15,312 nucleotides of DNA. It comes from Dysgonamonadaceae bacterium (GTDB taxonomy: Bacteria; Bacteroidota; Bacteroidia; Bacteroidales; Azobacteroidaceae). A model generated the notes under the pieces. That model saw nothing but the letters and a program-made list of their open reading frames with translations, searched no databases and was not told the DNA's origin. Below are positions 6,313-12,798 of the stretch, one piece after another; position 1 is the stretch's first letter, and each line of letters opens with the position of its first letter. The stretch is from NCBI GenBank assembly GCA_031284225.1, contig JAITAH010000256.1, positions 1 to 15,312 on the forward strand, given 5' to 3'. Position numbers and translations under genes: made by a program.

Positions 6313-9030
6313 TTATTCGATCGCTGCCTGTGCTGCCGCCAATCGGGCGATGGGTACGCGGAAAGGCGAGCAACTGACGTAATCCAGTCCGACGCGGTGG
6401 CAGAACTTCACGGAAGACGGTTCGCCACCGTGTTCGCCGCAAATACCGCATTTCAGTTCGGGGCGTATCTCCCGTCCTCGCTGAGTAGCCATTTCCACTA
6501 ATTGTCCCACGCCTTTTTGATCCAGTACGGCAAACGGGTCTTCTTTCAGGATGCCTTTATCGAGGTACATCGGGAGGAATTTGGCCACGTCGTCGCGACT
6601 GAAACCGAACGTCATTTGCGTTAAATCGTTGGTGCCGAAAGAGAAAAATTCGGCGGCCGTAGCAATCCGATGAGCCGTGAGAGCGGCGCGCGGAATTTCG
6701 ATCATCGTACCGACTTTGTAGGCGATGCTTGTACCGCGTTCGTCAAACACTTGCCGGGCAGTATCGTCGATGATTTTCTTCTGCGGTTCAAATTCGTGGA
6801 GAATGCTTGTCAGGGGAACCATGATTTCCGGAAGGACTTCCACGCCTTGCGCTTTCAAATCCAAAGCGGCTTCGAGGATGGCGCGCGTTTGCATTTCGGT
6901 GATTTCGGGATACAGATTGCCCAACCGGCATCCGCGGAGGCCGAGCATGGGGTTTTGTTCCAGCAATCCTTCGACGCGACTGTGGATTTCTTCATAAGGA
7001 ACGCCCATGACGCGCGACATTTCTTTTTGACCTTTTTCGTCGTGGGGAACAAATTCGTGCAAAGGCGGATCCAGTAGCCGTACCGTTACGGGCAATCCCT
7101 GCATCGCTTTGAAAATGCCGTAGAAGTCGGCGCGTTGCAAGGGGAGTAATTTGGTCAGAGCGGCGCGGCGTCCGGTTTCGTCTTTCGAGAGAATCATTTC
7201 GCGCATGGCGATGATTTTATCGCCTTCAAAGAACATGTGTTCCGTACGGCAAAGGCCGATGCCGCAGGCGCCGAAGGTGTGAGCAACCGTAGCGTCTTTG
7301 GGAGTATCGGCATTGGTACGCACTTTCAGGCGGGCGTATTTGTCGGCCAGCGTCATCAATTCGCCGAAGTCGCCGCTCAATTCCGGTTCCTGCGTTTCGA
7401 TTTTTCCGACATAGACTAAGCCGGTAGATCCGTTGAGCGAAATCCAGTCGCCTTCTACAAGGATTTTATCGCCGACGGTCATCGTTTTTTGCTTATAGTC
7501 GATTTGAACGCCGTTGGCGGCCGATACGCAGCATTTGCCCATGCCGCGAGCCACTACGGCGGCGTGGGAAGTCATTCCGCCGCGGGCAGTCATAATTCCT
7601 TCTGCCACAGCCATTCCTCGCAAGTCTTCGGGGGAAGTTTCGATGCGGCAGAGTACCACTTTTTCGCCGCGTTTGACCCATTCTTCCGCTTCGTCGGCAT
7701 GGAAAACCACTTTTCCGGTAGCTGCGCCCGGCGATGCAGGCAAGCCTTTGGTAATGGATTTTGCCGCCGCCAGCGCTTCTTTCTTGAATACGGGGTGAAG
7801 CAGTTCGTCCAGTTTTTCCGGTTCCTGACGCAGGAGGGCAGTACGTTCGTCGATGATGCCCTGTTGGAGCATTTCCATGGCGATGCGCACCATAGCGCCG
7901 CCGGTACGTTTCCCGTTGCGGGTTTGGAGCAGCCACAATTTACCGTTTTGAATGGTAAATTCGAGGTCTTGCATATCTTTGAAATAATCTTCTAATTTTT
8001 GTTGCGTAGCGATAAGGTCTTTGGCACATTCGGGCATCGATTCTTCCAGCGAGGGGAATTTGGTTTTCCGGTCTTCTTCCGAAATACCCTGCTGAGCTGC
8101 CCAGCGTTTGGAACCTTCGATCGTGATTTGTTGCGGGGTGCGGATGCCGGCTACTACGTCTTCGCCTTGCGCATTAATCAGATATTCGCCGTTGAAAATA
8201 TCTTCGCCCGTAGCGGCGTCGCGCGTGAAAGCCACGCCGGTGGCCGAAGTAAGTCCCATATTTCCGTAAACCATTGCCTGTACGTTGACAGCGGTTCCCC
8301 ATTCTTCGGGGATGCGGTACATTTGGCGATAGAGGATAGCGCGTTCGTTCATCCAGCTGTCGAAGACGGCGCAGATAGCTCCCCAGAGTTGTTCCCAGGG
8401 GGAATCGGGGAAATCCTTGCCGGTTTGTTTTTTGACGGCGCTTTTGAATTTGATAACTAATTCTTTCAAATCGGCTACCGTCAGTTCGGTATCTAATTCT
8501 ACGCCGCGGGCTTTTTTCACTTCTTCCATGATTTCTTCAAACGGGTCGATTTCCGTTTTCGAGGCGGGTTTCATGCCGAGAACGACATCGCCGTACATTT
8601 GTACGAAGCGGCGGTAAGAATCCCAGGCGAACCGTTCGTTGCCAGACTTTTGGGCGATGCCTTCAACGGCTTCGTCGTTGAGGCCGAGGTTCAGTACCGT
8701 ATCCATCATTCCCGGCATGGAAACGCGGGCGCCGGAGCGAACCGATACCAGACAGGGATTATTTTTGTCGCCGAAACCGGCGCCTGTAACTTCTTCCACT
8801 TTTCGGATAGCGGCTTCCACTTCCGGTCGAATCAGTTGGATGACAGCTTCTTTTCCCCGTTGGTTGTATTCCGTACATACTTCGGTAGTAATAGTAAATC
8901 CCGGAGGAACCGGTACGCCGATTAGATTCATTTCGGCGAGATTAGCGCCTTTACCTCCCAAGAGGTTTTTCATGTCTGCTTTTCCTTCGGCATTTCCGTT
9001 GCCAAACAGGTAAACTCTTTTTTTGTCCAT
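6313..9030 (-). CDS. ppdK: Pyruvate, phosphate dikinase
   Basis: This 905-residue enzyme interconverts pyruvate + ATP + phosphate and PEP + AMP + diphosphate in the cytoplasm, linking glycolysis and gluconeogenesis. All three modules are visible. The N-terminal nucleotide-binding domain opens with GGKGANLAEM (residues 25-34) and includes VSVRSGA at 95-101. The central phosphohistidine domain carries GGMTSHAAVVARG, with His489 as the swivelling phosphate carrier. The C-terminal PEP/pyruvate barrel has GLCRTEHMFF (592-601), GTNDLTQMTFGFSRDD (799-814) and CGICGEHGGEP, with Cys864 as the likely catalytic acid. The His-to-Cys distance of 375 residues agrees with the classic clostridial enzyme (455 to 831). 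Length is normal for bacterial PPDK and no break is seen. It stands alone, convergent with the PUL and divergent from the outer-membrane protein gene, with its own promoter upstream. It appears to be a core gene marking the edge of the PUL. Confidence 0.98.
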   Translation of the reverse strand: MDKKRVYLFGNGNAEGKADMKNLLGGKGANLAEMNLIGVPVPPGFTITTEVCTEYNQRGKEAVIQLIRPEVEAAIRKVEEVTGAGFGDKNNPCLVSVRSGARVSMPGMMDTVLNLGLNDEAVEGIAQKSGNERFAWDSYRRFVQMYGDVVLGMKPASKTEIDPFEEIMEEVKKARGVELDTELTVADLKELVIKFKSAVKKQTGKDFPDSPWEQLWGAICAVFDSWMNERAILYRQMYRIPEEWGTAVNVQAMVYGNMGLTSATGVAFTRDAATGEDIFNGEYLINAQGEDVVAGIRTPQQITIEGSKRWAAQQGISEEDRKTKFPSLEESMPECAKDLIATQQKLEDYFKDMQDLEFTIQNGKLWLLQTRNGKRTGGAMVRIAMEMLQQGIIDERTALLRQEPEKLDELLHPVFKKEALAAAKSITKGLPASPGAATGKVVFHADEAEEWVKRGEKVVLCRIETSPEDLRGMAVAEGIMTARGGMTSHAAVVARGMGKCCVSAANGVQIDYKQKTMTVGDKILVEGDWISLNGSTGLVYVGKIETQEPELSGDFGELMTLADKYARLKVRTNADTPKDATVAHTFGACGIGLCRTEHMFFEGDKIIAMREMILSKDETGRRAALTKLLPLQRADFYGIFKAMQGLPVTVRLLDPPLHEFVPHDEKGQKEMSRVMGVPYEEIHSRVEGLLEQNPMLGLRGCRLGNLYPEITEMQTRAILEAALDLKAQGVEVLPEIMVPLTSILHEFEPQKKIIDDTARQVFDERGTSIAYKVGTMIEIPRAALTAHRIATAAEFFSFGTNDLTQMTFGFSRDDVAKFLPMYLDKGILKEDPFAVLDQKGVGQLVEMATQRGREIRPELKCGICGEHGGEPSSVKFCHRVGLDYVSCSPFRVPIARLAAAQAAIE

Positions 9031-9084
9031 AAGCTTAAATGATGTTTGTATGATTTATTTGTTTATTTCTTATAAAAATGTTTG

Positions 9085-9114
9085 CAAAGTTAACATAAAA
9101 TTTTCGATTACAAA
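9085..9114 (-). promoter_or_regulatory. Bacteroidota-type promoter of ppdK
   Basis: Read on the minus strand, TAACTTTG (9092-9085) matches the Bacteroidota -7 consensus TAnnTTTG exactly. It is preceded, 18 bases upstream, by a -33-like TTTG (9114-9111). The usual spacing is about 19-21, so this is slightly short. Transcription would start near 9078, giving a leader of just under 50 bases before the ppdK ATG. No Shine-Dalgarno sequence is seen before the ATG. Confidence 0.6.
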
Positions 9115-9205
9115 TAAAAATAAATAAAAGACAAAAGAATAAAATAAATAGAAGACCAGGAGAAAAATTAGCTTTTCAATCGCCTTCTAATTTTTTTTAT
9201 GCATC

Positions 9206-9237
9206 TTTGTACTAAATTTTGTTGCTTTTTGAATTTG
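9206..9237 (+). promoter_or_regulatory. Candidate promoter of the small outer-membrane protein gene
   Basis: TTTG at 9206-9209 is followed after 20 bases by TGAATTTG at 9230-9237, one mismatch from the -7 consensus TAnnTTTG, at normal spacing. A start near 9244 would leave a leader of about 35 bases. An alternative -7 box is CATCTTTG at 9202-9209, also one mismatch, but with no good -33 element. The surrounding region 9091-9200 is very AT-rich. Confidence 0.35.
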
Positions 9238-9278
9238 AATCTGCCGTTGAATAATTTATTCTGTAAAATTGTTATAAT

Positions 9279-9860
9279 ATGAAAAAAGCTATTTGTGTTT
9301 TATTGTTGAGTGTGTTTGCATTTGCCTTTAAGGTTCACGCTCAAGATTGGAACGATTACGTACAATTCGGAAGCGATTTTGGCCTTGTTTTTCCCGGTAT
9401 TCTGTTTCAAGGGGAATATGGCAGAGCCTGGAAATGGCTGGAAGTCGGATTATCCATGACTTATGTAACGGATAATATAAATGGGGAAAGCTCGGCCGAG
9501 TTACCTGTAAATTCCGATAAACAGACGAATTACAGTACTCCGATTAGCGATTTCGACGCTAAAAGCAGCGCCTCGCTTTCTCTCAATGCACGAGTAGATA
9601 TCGTTTGGTTTTTTACAAAACAATCCCGTCATGCGTTGAAAGTAGGCGCAGGCTTAGGGTATGAGTTTTATAACAAGATGTTTCAGAATTATAATGGAGA
9701 AATTTATTCCGTTTCAATGGAAAACAGGTCGAAAATCTCCCCCTTAATACAGACAAGTTACGAGTATGATATTACACAAAAATTAGCGATCGGGACTTTT
9801 TTTAATTATGGTACGTTTTTGCCCAGCGCCGTAGGATTAACAGTCCGGCGTACTATGTAG
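9279..9860 (+). CDS. Small outer-membrane beta-barrel protein, function unknown
   Basis: This 193-residue protein starts with a clear signal peptide; cleavage is likely after VHA at residue 21. The mature chain has alternating aromatic and polar strands with Gly-rich turns (for example VQFGSDFGLVFPG, WKWLEVGLSMTYV, ALKVGAGLGYEFYNKMF, LAIGTFFNYG). This is the pattern of a small eight-strand-type outer-membrane barrel, like the porin or outer-membrane beta-barrel families of Bacteroidota. No lipobox and no peptidoglycan-binding OmpA domain are present. The chain ends in ...RRTM rather than the terminal Phe or Tyr usual for barrels, which is a small oddity. It stands alone between divergent ppdK and the convergent SusCD operon, followed by two hairpins. 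No specific ligand or role can be assigned from the sequence. Confidence 0.72.
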   Translation: MKKAICVLLLSVFAFAFKVHAQDWNDYVQFGSDFGLVFPGILFQGEYGRAWKWLEVGLSMTYVTDNINGESSAELPVNSDKQTNYSTPISDFDAKSSASLSLNARVDIVWFFTKQSRHALKVGAGLGYEFYNKMFQNYNGEIYSVSMENRSKISPLIQTSYEYDITQKLAIGTFFNYGTFLPSAVGLTVRRTM

Positions 9861-9868
9861 GGATGACG

Positions 9869-9907
9869 ATTATCCGGGCGAGGTATTTTTCTCTTTGCCC
9901 GGATAAT
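9869..9907 (+). terminator. 11-bp perfect hairpin just after the outer-membrane protein gene
   Basis: ATTATCCGGGC (9869-9879) and GCCCGGATAAT (9897-9907) are perfect inverted repeats around a 17-base, T-rich loop. The hairpin begins 8 bases after the stop codon. No T-run follows the right arm, so it may act in mRNA 3'-end protection or as half of a tandem terminator with the next hairpin. Confidence 0.5.
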
Positions 9908-9946
9908 ATTACCCCGTTTGGCGGAGCGTCGGCCGGATATAAAGAG

Positions 9947-9988
9947 AGAGACTGTTTCGCCCTTACGAGGGAAACAGTCTCTTTTCTT
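9947..9988. terminator. Strong intrinsic terminator between convergent genes
   Basis: AGAGACTGTTTC (9947-9958) and GAAACAGTCTCT (9971-9982) form a perfect 12-base stem with a 12-base loop, followed on the plus strand by TTTTCTT. On the minus strand the same hairpin is followed by CTCTTTATAT, so it can serve both the outer-membrane protein gene and the end of the SusCD operon, whose last stop is at 10012. Confidence 0.75.
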
Positions 9989-10011
9989 AATTAGAATACA
10001 ATTATTTCCTG

Positions 10012-10563
10012 TTATTCGCCGGTATAAACAAAGGCATCGTCTTCAAAGAAACCCGATTTGCGATATCCGAATATCGAACAATAATAATCGGCAGGCGCGC
10101 CTGCATCTTCGATATCTTCAAACCAAATTTCAAATTCAATTTTGTCGGCTTTTACTCCGGAAGGTAATTCAATTGCGCCTTCCGTGATTTTTCCGTTGCG
10201 AATGGATACCTTTATCTCATAGGGCGTATAAACGCCGTTGGTTTCCGTCCAATACTCATTGGTAACGTTGGTGCAAGCAAATGTTTTTGTAGCTGCATCA
10301 CAATCTGCCCGAACGGTAAATCCCCAAAAACCGGTGTTTGTTCCCGCGGCATTTCTATCCGTAACAATAATTTTGTTCGCTTCGTTATTCGACGTATTCG
10401 ACGTTTTCAGTGCAAAAGACATGTCGAAATCGGGACTGTATGCGACCCATTCGCCGCATAAAGATTCCACGGCCGTCGCGCCCGGATCCAATTCTTGGCA
10501 TGCATTTAATCCGGCAATTGCCGTTAAAGCCAAAACAAATGATAATAATTTTATCTTTTTCAT
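10012..10563 (-). CDS. Small surface lipoprotein, lipid-binding putative hydrolase type (BT_2261-like)
   Basis: This 183-residue lipoprotein has a lipobox LNAC with lipidated Cys22. The following QELD fits the acidic export signal that sends Bacteroidota lipoproteins to the cell surface. The mature part is a single beta-rich domain: a CGEWVAYSPDFDMSF start at about 36-50, a central stretch with paired cysteines (Cys88 and Cys96), and an acidic, aromatic end (FEIWFEDIED, then GFFEDDAFVYTGE). The pattern and position recall the Bacteroidota 'lipid-binding putative hydrolase' family, found as last gene of SusC-SusD-lipoprotein-lipoprotein operons such as BT2264-BT2261. The family name does not prove lipid binding or hydrolysis, and I see no catalytic motif. 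It is 9 bases after the BT_2262-like gene in the same operon and precedes the shared terminator. A role as accessory subunit of the SusCD complex is inferred. Confidence 0.72.
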   Translation of the reverse strand: MKKIKLLSFVLALTAIAGLNACQELDPGATAVESLCGEWVAYSPDFDMSFALKTSNTSNNEANKIIVTDRNAAGTNTGFWGFTVRADCDAATKTFACTNVTNEYWTETNGVYTPYEIKVSIRNGKITEGAIELPSGVKADKIEFEIWFEDIEDAGAPADYYCSIFGYRKSGFFEDDAFVYTGE

Positions 10564-10572
10564 CTTTTTCGA

Positions 10573-11325
10573 TTATTTTTTAGTTAATGTACAAGACCAT
10601 TGATAAGCGTTCAATCCGCTTACTTCGTCGCCGGTAGAAATAAAAGTCATCACGCCGGTTCCGAAATCATAAGCAGCTCCGGATAAGAAATAAGCGTAGC
10701 CGCCCCAAGGAGTAGTTCCCACGCAATCTGCCGTAACGCTGCCATCAGCGGCAACGCGGATAATACCGTCGTAGTGGTAGCTGGCATAAGTGGCGCCGCC
10801 GCCAATCCAATACCAGCCGCCAAGCAAGTCGGAACAGAAATAATGCCCTTCGCATCCTTTGGTTAAAGTAAGCGTGAAAGGCCCTCTGTTAGCTGTTACG
10901 CCGGTTGACACTACCTTACGTGTGATATCGGTTGTATAATTGCCCGAAAGATCGCCGGTACTCACGCCGGTAGCATTATACACATAAACGCTCCGCGTCT
11001 TGGAAACGGAATATCCTTCATCATTTGTGGCCGTATATGTAATGGTTTTTAATCCCGTGGCAGAGACGTCAATGGGAGTAACCTTCACCAATGCCGTAAT
11101 ATCCTCCGGGCCTACCATAGCCGAAAATCCGGGGTCGGCATAGGTTTGTCCCAGCGGCATATAGAATATTTCGCCTTCGCCAACCAAATCAAGCGTGGGG
11201 AAAGTCGTAACTTTCGACAGTCCGAAACTGTCTTTGTCTTCGTCGCTTATACAAGAAGTCAGCAATATCGCAGATATTGTTATGCTTGTTATAAATAAGA
11301 ATCTAACTATCTTTTTCATCTTCAT
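10573..11325 (-). CDS. DUF5011/BT_2262-type surface lipoprotein
   Basis: This 250-residue lipoprotein has signal residues 1-24 and lipobox LTSC with Cys25; the following ISDEDKD is a strong acidic surface-export signal. Residues about 45-115 form an Ig-like DUF5011 domain (YADPGFSA, then GLKTITYTATNDEGYSVS). Residues about 118-250 form a Gly- and aromatic-rich beta domain of the BT_2262/DUF5012 type (GDLSGNYTTDITRKV, GGWYWIGGGATYASYHYDG). Proteins of this type follow SusC and SusD and sit on the outside of the transporter; in B. thetaiotaomicron the BT2261-BT2264 proteins were, as I recall, solved as one complex. The gene lies 24 bases after susD and 9 before the last gene. Either M1 or M3 may be the start. 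The function is probably ligand capture or lid assembly; no enzymatic motif is seen. Confidence 0.8.
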   Translation of the reverse strand: MKMKKIVRFLFITSITISAILLTSCISDEDKDSFGLSKVTTFPTLDLVGEGEIFYMPLGQTYADPGFSAMVGPEDITALVKVTPIDVSATGLKTITYTATNDEGYSVSKTRSVYVYNATGVSTGDLSGNYTTDITRKVVSTGVTANRGPFTLTLTKGCEGHYFCSDLLGGWYWIGGGATYASYHYDGIIRVAADGSVTADCVGTTPWGGYAYFLSGAAYDFGTGVMTFISTGDEVSGLNAYQWSCTLTKK

Positions 11326-11349
11326 TCTGTTTAATTAAGTTGAATTTAT

Positions 11350-12774
11350 TTATTTTGCCCACCAAACGGGAGTTTCAATGGCTTCCTGTTTAGGCGCATA
11401 CGTGTTTCTGGATGTTTCGCTTGCCGGCCAAAAGAATCGTTTAGGCGTCAAACCGCCGCCAATCTGACTGTTGGCAGAAGGTTTCAGGAAATCGGGATAA
11501 CCGGTGCGATTATAATCTAACCACGCTTCTATCGGCAAACGAATGGCCGAAGCAATCCATTTTTGGGTAATAATGGCTTTTATCTTGCCATTAGCGTCGG
11601 AAGGATACGCATAAGTTCCGTCCAGCAGAGCATTTGCATCGGCGGAGCTGTGTCCGAAATCGATAAAAGAAGCGATAATTCCGGCTTCATAGTTATCTTG
11701 TCCGCTACTGCCTGTCCGTTCTTTTGCTTCGGCAATCATGAACTCGACCATGGCTTTCGTGAAAAAGTAAACGGGATCGTCGGTTTTCCAATTGCCTCTG
11801 GCTATTTTATCGCTTTCGGTTGAGCCGCCGGGATTGAGACGGTCGCCGAAAAGCATGCTGTTAAATGCGCCTGGAGCGCCGGGGCCGGATTTGAATATTC
11901 CATCGTAGCGGATATCGTTATTGTTTTTGAGATAATCCAGCAACACATCGGCCGCGCGGAAATTATCGGTACCCAAACCTTCGCCGGCCATATTTACGCC
12001 GTAGAAAGGATTGCGTTTGCCCGGTTCGGCCGTAAAACCGCCAATTAGGGCTTCGCTGACAAATCCGTACGAGGAGTTCAGACATTCGGTCAGTTGAGCG
12101 TTCACACTACCCACTTTGGTTTGGCGCAAGTACATTTTGAGTTTCAATGTATTTGCGAATGCTTTCCAACGGTTCATATCGCCATGGAACACATAATCGT
12201 TAGCGCCAACCTGGGTATTGGTAATGGCCGAAAAATCCTTAGACAAAGCGGCGTTAATACGCGTTAGCAAATCGGCATAAACCGCATCGCCGTCATCGTA
12301 TTTGGGAGCGAGAATTCCTGTATTGCCTTGCAAACCTTCGCTGTAAGGAATCTTGTCGAACAAGTCAGCCAAAATAGCGAAATGAAATGTCTGCATACAA
12401 GTAGCTATCAGATACATATTCCAGTCTTCGTCCGCTTCGGCTACTTCTAATACTTTTTTATAATCGTTCAACGCTCCGCTGAAACTTTCCGACCACATCC
12501 AGTTGAAATCCGTAGGCTGAGGATTGTAATCGTTAATTGCATTGTACTGATTGCTGGTAAAATTTTGGGAGAGATGCTCCGCCCAAATCGAACCGTAGAT
12601 CATTAAATAGTTGTTATAAAATGCCGCAGTGGACATTTCAGCTGCCGAAAGCGTCATCTTGGCGGGCGCTGTATCGGGATTGTTCGGGTCGGTATTCACA
12701 TCCAAAAAGTCCGAGCAACTGTTGAATGTTACCAGTATCACCGAAAACAATACTATTAATTTATACTTTTTCAT
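11350..12774 (-). CDS. SusD/RagB-type outer-membrane lipoprotein (SusD-like_2)
   Basis: This 474-residue, TPR-rich, surface-exposed lipoprotein forms the lid of the neighbouring SusC channel and captures the imported ligand. The lipobox ends at Cys20 (FNSC), followed by SDFLDVNTDPNNP, the hallmark N-terminus of the SusD-like_2 group. The downstream helices (IYGSIWAEHLSQNF, TFHFAILADLFDKIPYSEGL) and the C-terminal PKRFFWPASE region are characteristic. Length is normal and no break is visible. It starts 24 bases after the susC stop and is followed by two more lipoprotein genes, all on the minus strand, which indicates one operon. SusD-like_2 members occur in peptide-type as well as glycan-type SusCD systems, so the family alone does not fix the substrate. 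Confidence 0.95.
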   Translation of the reverse strand: MKKYKLIVLFSVILVTFNSCSDFLDVNTDPNNPDTAPAKMTLSAAEMSTAAFYNNYLMIYGSIWAEHLSQNFTSNQYNAINDYNPQPTDFNWMWSESFSGALNDYKKVLEVAEADEDWNMYLIATCMQTFHFAILADLFDKIPYSEGLQGNTGILAPKYDDGDAVYADLLTRINAALSKDFSAITNTQVGANDYVFHGDMNRWKAFANTLKLKMYLRQTKVGSVNAQLTECLNSSYGFVSEALIGGFTAEPGKRNPFYGVNMAGEGLGTDNFRAADVLLDYLKNNNDIRYDGIFKSGPGAPGAFNSMLFGDRLNPGGSTESDKIARGNWKTDDPVYFFTKAMVEFMIAEAKERTGSSGQDNYEAGIIASFIDFGHSSADANALLDGTYAYPSDANGKIKAIITQKWIASAIRLPIEAWLDYNRTGYPDFLKPSANSQIGGGLTPKRFFWPASETSRNTYAPKQEAIETPVWWAK

Positions 12775-12798
12775 ATTCTTTGCTAATTTAATTTGTTG

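Noticed and set aside
7489..7995. Long open frame on the plus strand, and another on the minus strand at 7493-7936, inside ppdK.
   Set aside because: Both are out-of-frame shadows of a fully conserved ppdK coding region; the translations have no recognisable domain and are rich in residues expected from reading a GC-rich gene in the wrong frame.
9111..9160. AT-rich short direct repeats (AAATAAA-type) upstream of ppdK as a possible regulator-binding array.
   Set aside because: The units are degenerate, have no constant period, and are what AT-rich Bacteroidota promoter DNA usually looks like.
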